A stretch of DNA of 64,000 nt from Limnohabitans sp. Rim8 (GCA_945897465.1 CAMDFK010000007.1:62001-126000), one strand, 5' to 3'. Shown: positions 50,980 to 63,019, numbered from the stretch's first letter. Notes: generated by a model not told the origin, from the sequence alone. A program made the numbers and translations.

Positions 50980-51022
50980 ACGCCGTGAGGCGTTTTGCCA
51001 CCACGCCGTGAGGCGTTTTTTT
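50980..51022 (+). terminator. Duplicated mini-terminator before scpB
   Basis: The same 17-base sequence, ACGCCGTGAGGCGTTTT, occurs twice (50980-50996 and 51003-51019) six bases apart. Each copy has a stem ACGCC/GGCGT with a short loop and a T-run; the second is followed by more T (to 51022). The scpB ATG is 17 bases further on. A tandem duplication of a terminator is uncommon. Confidence 0.65.
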
Positions 51023-51038
51023 CCGAAAGACCGACACC

Positions 51039-51698
51039 ATGAATACGGCGCAAGCCAAGCGTGTCCTGGAAACGGCCCTGCTCACAGCGGGCCAGCCATT
51101 GTCATTGCGCGACATGCGTGTGCTGTTTGACGATGCGCTCGGGGCTGACACCCTGCGGCTGATGCTGCAAGAACTCGAATTAGAATGGGCGGGCAAAGGC
51201 CTGGAGCTGACCCACGTGGCCAGCGGTTGGCGCTTTCAGAGCCGCCCAGAGCTGCGGATGTATCTGGACCGCCTGCACCCCGAAAAACCCCCCAAATACA
51301 CCCGCGCCGTGCTGGAAACCCTGGCCATCATCGCCTACCGCCAACCGGTCACCCGGGGCGACATGGAAGACATCCGTGGCGTGACCATCGGCTCGCAAAT
51401 CATCAAACAGCTTGAAGACCGTGGTTGGGTCGAGGTCATTGGCCACCGCGAAACCGTGGGCCGCCCCAGCTTGTTTGCCACCACACGCCAGTTTTTGGAC
51501 GATCTGGGCCTGTCCTCGCTGGACCAATTGCCTTTGCTTTCTCAAGTGGATTCATCCATGTCGGCCCTGGCGGGCATGCTGGAAGAGTCTCCGGCGCAAG
51601 CCAGCCTGTCACTTGAAGAGGCCTTGGCCGAAACGGCCAATCTGGCCGATGCGGACCCTGCCAATACCGGCCTTGGCCAAGAAAACACCCCCACATGA
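51039..51698 (+). CDS. scpB: Segregation and condensation protein B
   Basis: 219 aa. Two winged helices are indicated by [23 protein letters not shown] (first) and [28 protein letters not shown] (second), the ScpB signature. ScpB forms the bacterial condensin complex with Smc and ScpA, organising the chromosome. The partner scpA is not next to it, unlike the common scpA-scpB order. It starts 17 bases after the duplicated mini-terminator and overlaps the rluB start by 4 bases, so the two are co-translated. Confidence 0.93.
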   Translation: MNTAQAKRVLETALLTAGQPLSLRDMRVLFDDALGADTLRLMLQELELEWAGKGLELTHVASGWRFQSRPELRMYLDRLHPEKPPKYTRAVLETLAIIAYRQPVTRGDMEDIRGVTIGSQIIKQLEDRGWVEVIGHRETVGRPSLFATTRQFLDDLGLSSLDQLPLLSQVDSSMSALAGMLEESPAQASLSLEEALAETANLADADPANTGLGQENTPT

Positions 51699-52909
51699 AC
51701 GATTCCTCCTCCAATGCACAGGGCCAGCGCCCTGGCGTGTACGCTGCCCGCAAGTCGGGCGCGGCCGCTGTGCCCCAAACGCCTGCGACGCCTTACAAGG
51801 CGATTGACCTGGCCGATGTGGTCTCTGGCCAGTTCGACGACGAGGAGGCGGCCGAAGAGGTGGCGCAGGGCCTCGGCAAGCGCGTGCTCGCGCCGCAGAC
51901 CGACTCGCCCAAATTGCACAAGGTGCTGGCCCAGGCCGGTATGGGTTCTCGCCTGGAGATGGAAAAACTCATCACCGAAGGCCGGATCGCTGTGAACAAC
52001 GAGCCCGCCCATGTGGGCCAGCGCGTGCAATACGGTGACCAAATCAAGGTTGACGGCAAGCCGATCCGCATTCGCATCGACCCGCCGCCCGCCCGCGTGA
52101 TCGCTTACCACAAGCCCGCAGGCGAGATCGTCAGCCACGACGATCCGCAAAACCGCCCCTCAGTCTTTCGCAAGCTGCCGCGCCTGCAAAACGGCAAATG
52201 GCAGTCGGTGGGCCGCCTGGACCTGAACACCGAAGGCCTGCTGCTGTTCACCAGCTCGGGCGAGTTGGCCAACCAACTCATGCACCCGCGTTTTGGTCTG
52301 GAGCGCGAGTACGCCGTGCGCGTGCTGGGGGCTTTGAGCAAGGATGAAAAGCAAAAATTGCTGGATGGTGTGATGCTCGACGACGGCCCGGCCCAGTTCG
52401 GCTCGATCGAAGACGGCGGCGGTGAAGGCTCCAACTGCTGGTACCGCGTCACCATCTCTGAAGGCCGCAACCGTGAGGTGCGCCGCATGATGGAAGCCGT
52501 GGGCCATGCGGTCAGCCGCCTGATCCGCATCCGCTACGGGGCCATGGTGCTGCCGCACGGCCTGCGTCGCGGTGCTTGGCTGGAGCTGGACGAGTCAGAC
52601 ATCCGCTCCTTGATGCGTGCGGCGGGCACCATCGAGCGTCCCCGCCCGGTGTCCGAACACCCTGTGCGAACCAACCGCAATGACCGCCGTCCGCGCACGG
52701 GCGGGCAGGGCAGGGCGGGCAGCGCCGTGCCACGCGCCAAACCCGCAGCCAAACCCAACCAGGCGCCTGGAGGCTCTGGATTGCACGCCAAATCGGATGC
52801 ACCGAAGAAAGAGACCCAGTACATTGGGGCAGAAAGTTTCAACCGTCTCAAAAATACGCCGGGCGGTCCTGGCCGGGGCGGACGTGGCGGCAGCGGCCGA
52901 AGCCGTTGA
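51695..52909 (+). CDS. rluB: 23S rRNA pseudouridine synthase RluB
   Basis: 404 aa. N-terminal extension (about 1-70, acidic), S4 domain (about 72-125, [31 protein letters not shown]), catalytic domain with [34 protein letters not shown] (Asp of GRLD) and [30 protein letters not shown]. It makes pseudouridine 2605 in 23S rRNA. The C-terminal 90 residues are basic and low-complexity ([16 protein letters not shown], ending [12 protein letters not shown]), probably an RNA-binding tail. It is translated from an ATG overlapping scpB by 4 bases. Confidence 0.92.
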   Translation: MNDSSSNAQGQRPGVYAARKSGAAAVPQTPATPYKAIDLADVVSGQFDDEEAAEEVAQGLGKRVLAPQTDSPKLHKVLAQAGMGSRLEMEKLITEGRIAVNNEPAHVGQRVQYGDQIKVDGKPIRIRIDPPPARVIAYHKPAGEIVSHDDPQNRPSVFRKLPRLQNGKWQSVGRLDLNTEGLLLFTSSGELANQLMHPRFGLEREYAVRVLGALSKDEKQKLLDGVMLDDGPAQFGSIEDGGGEGSNCWYRVTISEGRNREVRRMMEAVGHAVSRLIRIRYGAMVLPHGLRRGAWLELDESDIRSLMRAAGTIERPRPVSEHPVRTNRNDRRPRTGGQGRAGSAVPRAKPAAKPNQAPGGSGLHAKSDAPKKETQYIGAESFNRLKNTPGGPGRGGRGGSGRSR

Positions 52910-53035
52910 ACCCAGGGGTCTAAAGCACCTTGACTCTGCAGAACAGCTGCCTTTTTTCATACCTGCTCAGGTTAGAATGGGTGGCTTTGTCGTAGGACAA
53001 AATTGCAATCCCAATTTTTCATAATAGGAAATCAA

Positions 53036-53461
53036 ATGGCCATCGAACGCACTCTCTCCATCATCAAGCCCGACGCTGTCGCCAAGAACGTCATCGGCCA
53101 GATCTACGCCCGTTTCGAAGCCGCTGGCCTCAAAGTGGTCGCAGCCAAGATGGTTCACCTCTCGCGCGGCGAAGCCGAGCAGTTTTATGGCGTGCACAAA
53201 GAGCGTCCTTTCTTCAAGGACTTGGTCGACTTCATGGTCTCCGGTCCCGTCATGATCCAGGCCTTGGAAGGCGAGAACGCCATCGCCAAGAACCGCGATC
53301 TGATGGGCGCCACCGATCCCAAGAAAGCCGCTGCAGGCACCATCCGCGCTGACTTCGCTGACAGCATTGACGCCAATGCCGTGCACGGCTCCGACGCCCC
53401 TGAAACCGCTGCCGCTGAAGTTGCTTTCTTCTTCCCCGGCATGAACGTGTACGCACGCTGA
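53036..53461 (+). CDS. ndk: Nucleoside diphosphate kinase
   Basis: 141 aa from the ATG at 53036 with AGGAAA 6 bases upstream; the usual length of the family. [21 protein letters not shown] is the canonical start, [44 protein letters not shown] follows, and [20 protein letters not shown] contains the catalytic phospho-His (His of NAVHGSD). It equilibrates nucleoside triphosphate pools using ATP. The rlmN gene follows after 52 bases. Confidence 0.97.
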   Translation: MAIERTLSIIKPDAVAKNVIGQIYARFEAAGLKVVAAKMVHLSRGEAEQFYGVHKERPFFKDLVDFMVSGPVMIQALEGENAIAKNRDLMGATDPKKAAAGTIRADFADSIDANAVHGSDAPETAAAEVAFFFPGMNVYAR

Positions 53462-53513
53462 TCGCGTCGCGGACCGCACGCGCCCTTTAGCGCCCCGAAC
53501 CCGCCCCGACCCC

Positions 53514-54680
53514 ATGACGGCCAACCTTCTCGAATTCGATCTGGAAGGTTTGGCCGTTTTTTGCGAGGGTTTGGGTGAAAAGCGCTTTCGGGCCACCCAG
53601 TTGTTCCGCTGGATTCACCAGCGGGGCGCTTCTGATTTCGATCAGATGAGCGATTTGGCCAAGTCCTTACGCCAAAAGCTCCATTCTCACGCGAACGTTT
53701 CGCCGCTGCCCTTGATCAGCCAGCACATCTCCGCCGACGGCACCATCAAGTGGCTGTTCGATGTGGGCGATGGCAATGCCATCGAGTCGGTGTTCATTCC
53801 GGAAGATGACCGGGGCACCTTGTGCATTTCATCCCAGGCCGGATGCGCCGTGGGCTGCCGTTTTTGCTCCACCGGCCACCAAGGCTTCAGCCGCAATCTG
53901 ACCACCGGCGAAATCCTGGCCCAGTTGTGGTTTGCAGAACATTTTCTGCGCCAACACCTCCATACCGACGAGCGCGTCATCTCCAACGTGGTGATGATGG
54001 GCATGGGTGAGCCGCTGCAAAACTATTCGGCCCTGCTGCCCGCTTTGCGTGCCATGCTGGACGACCACGCTTATGGCCTCTCGCGCCGCCGCGTCACGGT
54101 GTCCACTTCGGGTGTGGTGCCCATGATCGAGCGCTTGTCAGGTGATTGCCCGGTGGCTTTGGCAGTGTCCCTGCATGCGCCTTTTGATACGCTGCGCGAC
54201 AACCTGGTGCCGCTCAACCGCAAATACCCGCTCGACGAGCTCATGCAAGCCTGCATTGGCTACCTGGCCCATGCGCCGCGTGACTTCATCACCTTTGAAT
54301 ACTGCATGCTCGACGGCGTCAACGACCAGCCCGAACATGCCAGCGCCTTGATCGATCTGGTGCAAAAGCACGCGCGTCAAGGCCTGCGTTGCAAGTTCAA
54401 CCTGATTCCTTTTAACCCGTTTCCAGCCTCCGGCTTGTTGCGTTCCCCACATGCGCGTGTGCAAGCCTTTGCCAAACAATTGCAAGACGCGGGTTTGGTG
54501 ACCACGGTGCGCAAAACCCGCGGTGACGACATCGACGCCGCATGTGGCCAATTGGCCGGTGATGTCAAAGACCGTACTCATGTCCAATCGCGCATGGCCG
54601 AGCAACGCACTATCTCTTGGGTGCCACTGACTGCTGTGACTTTTTCGGAGCACCAACATGACACCAAGCTTCAAAACTGA
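53514..54680 (+). CDS. rlmN: RlmN, 23S rRNA/tRNA adenine-C2 methyltransferase
   Basis: 388 aa. Radical-SAM cluster [62 protein letters not shown] and the C-terminal [17 protein letters not shown] with the second catalytic Cys. It methylates A2503 of 23S rRNA and A37 of some tRNAs, linked to decoding accuracy. The carboxy-terminal region from about 53 codons before the end reads into the next gene: the rodZ-like ATG at 54658 overlaps the rlmN stop by 23 bases, unusually long. It follows ndk by 52 bases. Confidence 0.95.
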   Translation: MTANLLEFDLEGLAVFCEGLGEKRFRATQLFRWIHQRGASDFDQMSDLAKSLRQKLHSHANVSPLPLISQHISADGTIKWLFDVGDGNAIESVFIPEDDRGTLCISSQAGCAVGCRFCSTGHQGFSRNLTTGEILAQLWFAEHFLRQHLHTDERVISNVVMMGMGEPLQNYSALLPALRAMLDDHAYGLSRRRVTVSTSGVVPMIERLSGDCPVALAVSLHAPFDTLRDNLVPLNRKYPLDELMQACIGYLAHAPRDFITFEYCMLDGVNDQPEHASALIDLVQKHARQGLRCKFNLIPFNPFPASGLLRSPHARVQAFAKQLQDAGLVTTVRKTRGDDIDAACGQLAGDVKDRTHVQSRMAEQRTISWVPLTAVTFSEHQHDTKLQN

Positions 54681-55578
54681 GTCGGCTTCAGAACCCAGCC
54701 CTGCCGAGCCTAAAACACCGGCGGCGACAGCTGGGCAGTTGTTGCGTGAGGCTCGGCAGAAGGCCGGCATCCACCTGGCCGTTTTGTCGGTGACCTTGAA
54801 GGTGCCCGTGCGTCAACTGGAGGCGTTGGAGGCCGATGAGCTCGATCCGGACAAAGGCCCCGTCTTTTACCGGGGACTGGCATCGAGCATTTGCCGTCAC
54901 CTGCAAACCGATCCCGGGTCCATTTTGGCCCTCCTGCCGCAACCAAGCGGCCAACTCCAACCACTTCGAATCAAGAACCAGCCATTTGAATCGGAGGCTT
55001 CATTGGGCATCGGCAGTTTGGACTTGGAACGCATGTTCACTTCAGGCGTGTTTTGGGGGGCTGCCCTCATGGTGCTGTTGACGGTTGCATTTCTTTGGTT
55101 GCCCGCCCCTTCGCATTGGTCCTGGTTGAACGATGTCAAGTCCTTGATGGCCCATGAGGTGTTGTCTCAAGAGGTCAATGAGCCCGTGGCGACCACCCCT
55201 GCGCCAGTGCTTGTCACGCCAGCGCCCCAGGCAACTAATGAGCTTGCCCCGGCATTGGCAGCGGCTTCGTCAACCCCGGTTCAGGCCATCGCAGCTGCGA
55301 AACCTGCTTCAAGTGATCTGGCAGCCCCTTTTGGCCCCGGCCCCGAATGGGTATTTTCTGCTTCGGGCGAGAGTTGGCTCGAGGTGCGCAATGCGCAAAA
55401 AGCCATCGTTTGGAGTGGTTTGCTCAAAGCCGGTGAATCCATCCGAATTCAAAGTCCCTTGCCTGTCAGTGTGGTGGTGGGTCGTGCCCTGGGTGTCAGA
55501 GCCACCTTGCGCGGCCAGCCTTTTGACCTCAAGCCCCACACCCAGGTGACGGTGGCGCGTTTCGAAGTGAAGGAGTAA
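54658..55578 (+). CDS. rodZ: RodZ-like protein (HTH, membrane helix, DUF4115)
   Basis: 306 aa. The N-terminal helix-turn-helix (about 25-90, [39 protein letters not shown], then [13 protein letters not shown]), a single membrane helix (about 129-151), a Pro/Ala-rich periplasmic linker, and a C-terminal DUF4115 domain (about 225-306, [34 protein letters not shown]). RodZ anchors MreB filaments to the membrane and controls rod shape. Its start overlaps rlmN by 23 bases, and 2 bases separate it from ispG. The pilF/pilW gene often found between rlmN and this gene in relatives is missing. Confidence 0.88.
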   Translation: MTPSFKTESASEPSPAEPKTPAATAGQLLREARQKAGIHLAVLSVTLKVPVRQLEALEADELDPDKGPVFYRGLASSICRHLQTDPGSILALLPQPSGQLQPLRIKNQPFESEASLGIGSLDLERMFTSGVFWGAALMVLLTVAFLWLPAPSHWSWLNDVKSLMAHEVLSQEVNEPVATTPAPVLVTPAPQATNELAPALAAASSTPVQAIAAAKPASSDLAAPFGPGPEWVFSASGESWLEVRNAQKAIVWSGLLKAGESIRIQSPLPVSVVVGRALGVRATLRGQPFDLKPHTQVTVARFEVKE

Positions 55579-55580
55579 AC

Positions 55581-56866
<1,286 letters not shown>

Positions 56867-56870
<4 letters not shown>

Positions 56871-58195
56871 GCGAGTCGCTGAAAGAAAACAACCCCAAAA
56901 TAGCCAAAGCCCAAAAGTTGGTGGGCGTCAAGGGCATGAACGACATCCTGCCGCCCGACTCGGCGCGTTGGGAGTGGCTGGAGGGCCAGGTGCGCGCTTT
57001 GATGGCCCGCTACGCTTACCGCAATGTGCGCCTGCCCATCGTTGAACCCACTGCTTTGTTTGTGCGCGGCTTGGGTGAAGTGACCGACATTGTTGAAAAG
57101 GAGATGTACTCCTTTGAAGACCGCTTGAACGGCGAGCAACTGACCCTGCGCCCTGAAGGCACGGCCGGTTTGGTGCGCTCGGTGGTTGAGCACAACCTCC
57201 TGTACGAAGGCGGTAAGCGCCTGTACTACATGGGCCCCATGTTCCGCCATGAGCGTCCGCAGCGCGGCCGTTATCGCCAGTTCCACCAAATTGGTGCTGA
57301 GGTGCTGGGTTTTGGCGGGGCAGAGGTCGATGCCGAATTGATTTTGTTGGCCAATGACCTGTGGCGGGTGTTGGGCCTGAAAGACGTGCGCCTGGAAATC
57401 AATAGCCTGGGCCAACCGGTCGAGCGCCAGGCCCACCGCGCCGCGCTGATTGCCCACCTTGAGAAACACAGCGATGTGCTCGATGAAGAGGCCAAGCGCC
57501 GCCTGCACAGCAACCCGCTGCGCATTTTGGACACCAAGAACCCGGCCATGCAAAGTGTGGTCGAGTCGGCGCCCCGCTTGCTGGACTTTTTGGGTGAGGC
57601 CTCATTGGCCCACTTCAACGCGGTCAAGGCCATTTTGGACGCGAACGGCGTGACCTATAGCATCAACCCGCGCTTGGTGCGCGGCATGGACTACTACAAC
57701 CTCACGGTGTTCGAGTTCATCACCACCAGCTTGGGCTCGCAAGGCACCATCTGCGGCGGTGGTCGGTACGACTACCTGATTGAGCAAGTCGGCGGCAAGC
57801 CCGCACCTGCGGTGGGCTGGGCTTTGGGCGTCGAGCGCGTGCTCGAACTCATCAAGGAGCAGGGAGAGCCTTTGCCCGATCTGACCCCCGATGTGTACGC
57901 CATCATTCCCGAGACCGCTGCCTTGCCGGTGGCCATGCTGGTGCTGCAAACTCTGCGCGCCTGTGGCGTTTCGGCGCAAATGCACGCGGGCAGTGGTGAA
58001 GGCATGGGCAGCATGAAGTCCCAATTCAAAAAAGCCGATGTCTCGGGTGCCCGTTTTGCCCTGGTTTTTGGGGCCCAAGAGTTGGCCCAAGGCCATGTGG
58101 CGGTCAAATCACTGCGTGACGGCGAAGGTGCCCAGCGCAACGAGCCCCTGAACACGGTGGCCGCTTGGGCCCACAGCCTACAATCCGCGTTTTGA
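56867..58195 (+). CDS. hisS: Histidyl-tRNA synthetase
   Basis: 442 aa. Class II motifs: [19 protein letters not shown] at the start, motif 2 region [18 protein letters not shown], then [25 protein letters not shown], the histidine-binding [15 protein letters not shown] and motif 3 [15 protein letters not shown]. The C-terminal anticodon-binding domain spans about 345-442. It charges tRNA-His. It overlaps ispG by 4 bases and is followed by yfgM after 24 bases. Confidence 0.97.
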
Positions 58196-58219
58196 TGCGC
58201 ACATTCACTGATTCACACC

Positions 58220-58900
58220 ATGGCCAAAGCCCTCGACCTTGAAGAACAAGAACAACTTGACCAGATCAAGCATTTTTGGAAGCAATACGGCAACCTGATT
58301 TCCTGGGTGCTGATCGTCATTTTGGGCGGCTATGCCGCTTGGAACGGCTACCAATACTGGCAACGTGACCAAGCCGCCAAGGCGGCGGTGCTGTTTGACG
58401 AGGTCGAGCGCGCTGCCTCTGCCGGGGACTTGGCCCGTGTCGAGCGCAGCCTGGCTGACATGAAGGACAAGTTCGGTGGCACGCATTACGCCCACCAGGC
58501 CGCTATGCTGGCCGCCAAGGCCCTGCAGTCCAAAGACAAGGCCGATGCGGCCCGCACGGCTTTGAAGTGGGTGGTGGACGGCGCCCCCGATCCAGCGTAC
58601 CGCGACATTGCCCGTTTGCGCTTGTCGGCCCTCCTGATGGACGCGGGTTCCCTCGACGAAGCCTTGACTCAGCTGAGCGCACCATTCACCCCGGCCATGG
58701 CCGGTCTGGCCGCTGACCTGCGCGGCGATGTTTTGCAAGCCAAAGGCCAAAAAGCCGAAGCCCTCAGTGCCTACCAAATGGCCTGGCAGCAACTGAGCGA
58801 CAGCCCGGATTACCGCCGTTTGGTTCAAGCCAAGCTCAATGCCTTGGGCGTCGACCCCCAGGCCAACACCACGGCCAATGCCTCAGGAAATACCAAGTGA
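58220..58900 (+). CDS. yfgM: YfgM-like membrane-anchored TPR protein
   Basis: 226 aa. A membrane helix near the N-terminus (about 24-46, LISWVLIVILGGYAAWNGYQYW) is preceded by MAKALDLEEQEQLDQIKHFWKQYGN, the typical YfgM start, and followed by TPR-like helical repeats (AAVLFDEVERAASAGDLARVERSLADMKD, YRDIARLRLSALLMDAGSLDEALTQL). YfgM associates with the SecYEG translocon and periplasmic chaperones. It overlaps bamB by 4 bases, so the two are translated together, as in other proteobacteria. Confidence 0.9.
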   Translation: MAKALDLEEQEQLDQIKHFWKQYGNLISWVLIVILGGYAAWNGYQYWQRDQAAKAAVLFDEVERAASAGDLARVERSLADMKDKFGGTHYAHQAAMLAAKALQSKDKADAARTALKWVVDGAPDPAYRDIARLRLSALLMDAGSLDEALTQLSAPFTPAMAGLAADLRGDVLQAKGQKAEALSAYQMAWQQLSDSPDYRRLVQAKLNALGVDPQANTTANASGNTK

Positions 58901-60030
58901 CCACTTCGTTGACCTCTGCCTGCAATCGTTGGCTGGCTTGGGCCAGTTTGGCCTTGTTGTCGGCTTGCTCCAGTGCGCCTGACAAACCCCAGCCATCTCC
59001 ATTGCCTGCGGTCAGTGGCACATTCAAGCTGCAAAAAGCCTGGACCAACCAGATCGGCGAGGTCAGCACACCGCTCATGGCTTCGGTGTCTGGTCAGCAG
59101 GTGGCCGTGGCCTCCACCTTGGGCCAGTTGGCGCTGATCGATGCGGGCACGGGTCGAGACGTGTGGCGTCTGAACTTGGGCTCGCCCATTCAGGCCGGCG
59201 TGGGGGGGGATGGTCAGCGTTTTGCCGTGGTCACGCGCAACAACGAACTCGTGACCGTGGAGTCCGGTCGGGTCTTGTGGCGTCAGCCTTTGCCAGCTTT
59301 GTCTTACACCCCGCCCTTGGTGGCAGGTGCCCGTGTTTTTGTGTTGACGGGCGACCGCGCCGTGAGTGCTTTTGATGGTGCCACGGGCCAAAAACTCTGG
59401 ACGCAACAGCGCCCGGGAGACCCCCTGGTGCTGCGCCAGGCCGGTTTGCTGATGCCAGTGGGCGACCAGTTGCTGGTGGGCTGGGGCGGACGTCTGGTCT
59501 CACTGAACCCAAGCACAGGCGGTGTGCGCTGGGAATCCTTGGTGGGCAGCACCCGCGGCACCAACGAAGTCGAACGACTGGTTGACTTGGTGGCCGGCCC
59601 CAGCCGTTTGGGCAATTCGGTGTGTGTGCGAGCCTTTCAGACCTCGGTGGCCTGTGTGGATGGCAGCAATGGCCGCATGGCTTGGAGCCGCCCCGCCAAT
59701 GGACACCAAGGCTTGGACGGTGATGCACAAACCTTGTGGGGCGTCGAGTCCGACGGCAAGGTGTTGGCCTGGCAACGCAGCTCGGGCACGCCACTCTGGA
59801 CTCAAGAAGCCTTGCGTTTTCGGGGCTTGAGTTTGCCATTGGCTTGGGGCCCAGCGCTGGTGGTGGGGGATCAGGACGGCTGGGTGCATGCCTTGTCGCC
59901 TCAAGGTGGTCAGCCCTTGCAGCGCATGGCCACCGATGGCAGCGCCATCACCGGCCGACCTGTGGCCGTGGGTCAGACTTTGGTGGTGGTGACACGCACC
60001 GGGGGGGTCTTCGGATTTCGCCCTGAATGA
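58897..60030 (+). CDS. bamB: Outer-membrane assembly lipoprotein BamB
   Basis: 377 aa. A lipoprotein signal ends in LLSAC (about residue 24) and the rest is a WD40-like/PQQ-type beta-propeller with repeated GxxxWR-type blades (AGTGRDVWRLNLGSPIQAGVGGDGQRFAVVT, FDGATGQKLWTQQRPGDPLVL, LNPSTGGVRWESLVGS). BamB is the non-essential scaffold of the BAM complex. It follows yfgM with a 4-base overlap and precedes der by 19 bases. The start ATG overlaps yfgM's stop. Confidence 0.92.
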   Translation: MTTSLTSACNRWLAWASLALLSACSSAPDKPQPSPLPAVSGTFKLQKAWTNQIGEVSTPLMASVSGQQVAVASTLGQLALIDAGTGRDVWRLNLGSPIQAGVGGDGQRFAVVTRNNELVTVESGRVLWRQPLPALSYTPPLVAGARVFVLTGDRAVSAFDGATGQKLWTQQRPGDPLVLRQAGLLMPVGDQLLVGWGGRLVSLNPSTGGVRWESLVGSTRGTNEVERLVDLVAGPSRLGNSVCVRAFQTSVACVDGSNGRMAWSRPANGHQGLDGDAQTLWGVESDGKVLAWQRSSGTPLWTQEALRFRGLSLPLAWGPALVVGDQDGWVHALSPQGGQPLQRMATDGSAITGRPVAVGQTLVVVTRTGGVFGFRPE

Positions 60031-60049
60031 TGGATCGGAAAATTTTTAA

Positions 60050-61390
60050 GTGAAACCTGTAATGGCCCTTGTGGGTCGCCCCAACGTGGGCAAATCCACG
60101 CTGTTCAACCGCCTCACCAAAAGCCGAGACGCCATCGTGGCCGATTTCGCGGGCTTGACCCGAGACCGCCATTACGGCAACGGCAAGCAAGGTCGTCAGG
60201 AATTCATCGTCATTGACACAGGTGGTTTTGAACCCGATGCCAGTTCCGGCATCTACAAAGAAATGGCGAAACAGACCCAGCAGGCTGTGGCCGAGGCGGA
60301 CATCGTCATTTTTGTGGTGGACGCGCGGGGTGGCTTGTCAGCTCAAGACCACGACATTGCCAAATACCTGCGCAAGATCGGCAAGCCCTGCTTGCTGGTG
60401 GCCAACAAGGCCGAGGGCATGCTCGAGGGCATCCAGCTGACCGAGTTTTATGAGTTGGGTCTGGGCGAGGTGATCGCCATCTCGGCCGCGCACGGACAGG
60501 GAACGCGTGGCCTGGTTGAGTTGGCTTTTGAGTCGCTGAACCTGCCCGATGAACCCGAAGAAAGCGAAGAAGACCCCTCGGTCATCAAACTGGCTGTGGC
60601 CGGTCGCCCCAATGTGGGCAAGTCCACCCTGATCAACACCTGGCTGGGCGAAGAGCGATTGGTGGCTTTTGACATGCCGGGCACCACGCGTGACGCGATC
60701 AGCGTGCCCTTTGAGCGCCAAGGCCAGAAATTCGAGCTGATTGACACGGCCGGTTTGCGCCGCAAAGGCAAAGTGTTTGAAGCCATCGAGAAGTTTTCGG
60801 TGGTCAAAACGCTTCAAGCGATTGAGTCGGCCAATGTGGTCTTGCTTTTGCTCGACGCCGAGCAGGGTGTGACCGACCAAGATGCCCACATCGCCGGTTA
60901 TGCGCTGGAAAGCGGCCGCGCCATGGTGCTGGCGGTGAACAAATGGGATGCGATCGACGAATACCAGCGCCAACTGGTGCAGCGTTCCATTGAAAACCGT
61001 TTGCCCTTTTTGAGCTTTGCCAACATGCACTTCATTTCGGCCAAGAAGCGCCAAGGTTTGGGGCCGGTCTGGAACTCGATTGTGCAAGCCCACAAATCGG
61101 CCATGTGCAAAATGAGCACGCCCATCCTGACGCGCCTGCTGCTCGAAGCGGTGCAGTTCCAAAGCCCCCAGCGCGGCGGCATGTTCCGCCCCAAAATGCG
61201 TTACGCCCACCAAGGCGGCATGAACCCGCCCGTCATCGTGATCCACGGCAACTCGCTGGAACACGTGACCGACACCTACAAGCGCTTTTTGGAAGGGCGC
61301 TTTCGCAAGGCCTTCAACCTCTCGGGTACGCCCTTGCGAATTGAAATGAAAACATCGACCAATCCATTTGCAGACAAAGAGCCCGGCTGA
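60050..61390 (+). CDS. der: Ribosome-associated GTPase Der
   Basis: 446 aa from a GTG at 60050 (start [22 protein letters not shown]); an ATG at 60062 would shorten it by four residues, against family convention. Two GTPase domains: G1 [12 protein letters not shown] (about 10) and [12 protein letters not shown] (about 185), with NKWD and NKAEG-type G4 motifs. A C-terminal KH-like domain (about 355-446). Der helps late assembly of the 50S subunit. It follows bamB by 19 bases; hfq begins 87 bases later. Confidence 0.95.
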   Translation: MKPVMALVGRPNVGKSTLFNRLTKSRDAIVADFAGLTRDRHYGNGKQGRQEFIVIDTGGFEPDASSGIYKEMAKQTQQAVAEADIVIFVVDARGGLSAQDHDIAKYLRKIGKPCLLVANKAEGMLEGIQLTEFYELGLGEVIAISAAHGQGTRGLVELAFESLNLPDEPEESEEDPSVIKLAVAGRPNVGKSTLINTWLGEERLVAFDMPGTTRDAISVPFERQGQKFELIDTAGLRRKGKVFEAIEKFSVVKTLQAIESANVVLLLLDAEQGVTDQDAHIAGYALESGRAMVLAVNKWDAIDEYQRQLVQRSIENRLPFLSFANMHFISAKKRQGLGPVWNSIVQAHKSAMCKMSTPILTRLLLEAVQFQSPQRGGMFRPKMRYAHQGGMNPPVIVIHGNSLEHVTDTYKRFLEGRFRKAFNLSGTPLRIEMKTSTNPFADKEPG

Positions 61391-61477
61391 TGTTTGTGGA
61401 ATTCACTTTTCCGAGAGAGTTCCCCCTGGCCCTGTGGTAAGGTCAAGACCTCAAAACTTCTGAACACGGAGAATATC

Positions 61478-61723
61478 GTGAACAACAAAGGTCAACTTTT
61501 GCAAGACCCCTTCTTGAACGCACTGCGCCGCGAGCATGTGCCGGTTTCTATCTATCTCGTCAACGGCATCAAATTGCAAGGACAGATCGAGTCCTTCGAC
61601 CAGTACGTGGTCCTCCTGCGCAACACCGTCACCCAAATGGTTTACAAACACGCCATTTCGACCATCGTTCCCGGTCGTTCCGTCACCCTCAGCACCCCCG
61701 AAACGGGTGAAATCACCGCTTGA
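61478..61723 (+). CDS. hfq: RNA chaperone Hfq
   Basis: 81 aa from a GTG at 61478 with ACGGAGAA just upstream. [48 protein letters not shown] is the Sm1 motif and [19 protein letters not shown] the Sm2 motif, almost identical to other betaproteobacterial Hfq. It pairs small RNAs with mRNAs. The C-terminal tail is short (TPETGEITA). GTG rather than ATG may lower translation. It lies between der and hflX, as usual. Confidence 0.95.
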   Translation: MNNKGQLLQDPFLNALRREHVPVSIYLVNGIKLQGQIESFDQYVVLLRNTVTQMVYKHAISTIVPGRSVTLSTPETGEITA

Positions 61724-61759
61724 TGCGGTTTTTGCTCGCCTGGCGGCATGACGCCGCCG

Positions 61760-61778
61760 CCGGAGGTGGCTGACATTG
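61760..61778 (+). promoter_or_regulatory. Ribosome-binding site and TTG start of hflX
   Basis: CCGGAGG (61760-61766) lies 9 bases ahead of the TTG at 61776-61778, the only codon giving the conserved start (SETYSKPAAPTLLVGVDFG). No ATG is nearby in frame. Confidence 0.65.
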
Positions 61779-62963
61779 TCTGAAACATATTCCAAACCAG
61801 CCGCGCCGACCTTGCTGGTCGGCGTTGACTTTGGCTTGCCGCATTTTGATGGTGAACTGCAAGAACTCGGACTTTTGGCCGAGACTGGTGGTTTGAAGCC
61901 GGTGGCTCGCCTGACCTGCAAACGCAAAGCCCCTGACCCGGCCCTCTTTGTCGGCAGCGGCAAGGCCGATGAGATCAAAGAGTTGGCTCTCATGCACGGT
62001 GCAGTGGAGGTCTTGTTTGACCAGTCCCTGAGCCCGGCGCAGCAGCGCAATCTGGAGCGGCATATAGGCTTGCCGGTGAATGATCGTACTTTGCTGATCT
62101 TGGAGATCTTTGGCCAGCGTGCCCGCAGCCATGAGGGCAAACTGCAGGTGGAACTGGCCCGGCAACAGTACTTGAGCACCCGCTTGGTTCGCCGTTGGTC
62201 CCACCTAGAGCGCCAAAGCGGCGGTATCGGTATGCGCGGTGGCCCGGGCGAGACACAGATTGAGCTCGATCGACGCATGATCAATGACTCGATCAAGCGC
62301 ATCAAGGAACGGCTGATCAAAGTCAAAAAGCAGCGCAACACCCAGCGCCGCCAGCGCGAACGGCGTGACACCTTCAATATTTCCTTGGTCGGCTACACCA
62401 ACGCGGGCAAGTCCACCTTGTTTAATGCGCTGGTCAAGGCCCGTGCCTACGCGGCCGACCAGTTGTTTGCCACGCTGGACACCACCACCCGCCATCTGTA
62501 TTTGGGCGAGGCGGGCCGATCGGTGTCATTGTCTGACACGGTGGGTTTCATCCGTGATCTGCCGCATGGTCTGGTTGAAGCTTTTCAGGCCACACTGCAA
62601 GAGGCCACCGAAGCCGATTTGTTGGTGCATGTGGTCGATGCGGCCAACCCGGATTTTCCGGAGCAAATGGCCGAAGTGCAAAAAGTACTGGCCGAGATCG
62701 GCGCCAATCAAGTGCCACAGCTGCTGGTTTTCAACAAGCTCGATGCCCTCGCTGTTGAGCGTTTACCCTTGCAGATGCAAGACCTCTACGAACTCGATGG
62801 CGAGCCCGTGCCGCGTGTGTTTTTGAGCGCTCGAAGCGGCGAGGGTTTGCCCCTTTTGCGCTCGGCCCTCGCGGACATCGTCCAGGCAGCGTTGCCTCTG
62901 GCCGAGTTGACGGTGCCCGATCCCCGTGAGTTGAACCGGGAATATCCCCGTGCCGCGCCTTGA
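61776..62963 (+). CDS. hflX: GTPase HflX
   Basis: 395 aa from the TTG at 61776. The N-terminal HflX-specific domain (about 1-195) has VGSGKADEIKELA, LFDQSLSPAQQRNLERHIGLPVNDRT and the linker GGPGETQIELDRRMI; the GTPase domain (about 200-365) has G1 GYTNAGKSTLFNAL, G3 DTVGFIRDLPHGLVEAF and G4 NKLD. HflX releases stalled ribosomes under stress. It lies between hfq (53 bases) and hflK (56 bases), the usual order. Confidence 0.95.
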   Translation: MSETYSKPAAPTLLVGVDFGLPHFDGELQELGLLAETGGLKPVARLTCKRKAPDPALFVGSGKADEIKELALMHGAVEVLFDQSLSPAQQRNLERHIGLPVNDRTLLILEIFGQRARSHEGKLQVELARQQYLSTRLVRRWSHLERQSGGIGMRGGPGETQIELDRRMINDSIKRIKERLIKVKKQRNTQRRQRERRDTFNISLVGYTNAGKSTLFNALVKARAYAADQLFATLDTTTRHLYLGEAGRSVSLSDTVGFIRDLPHGLVEAFQATLQEATEADLLVHVVDAANPDFPEQMAEVQKVLAEIGANQVPQLLVFNKLDALAVERLPLQMQDLYELDGEPVPRVFLSARSGEGLPLLRSALADIVQAALPLAELTVPDPRELNREYPRAAP

Positions 62964-63019
62964 GTGGCCCTTAAATTCGGCACAATGCTGTTTCGTCCTC
63001 CTGACAAAGTCAAAGAACC

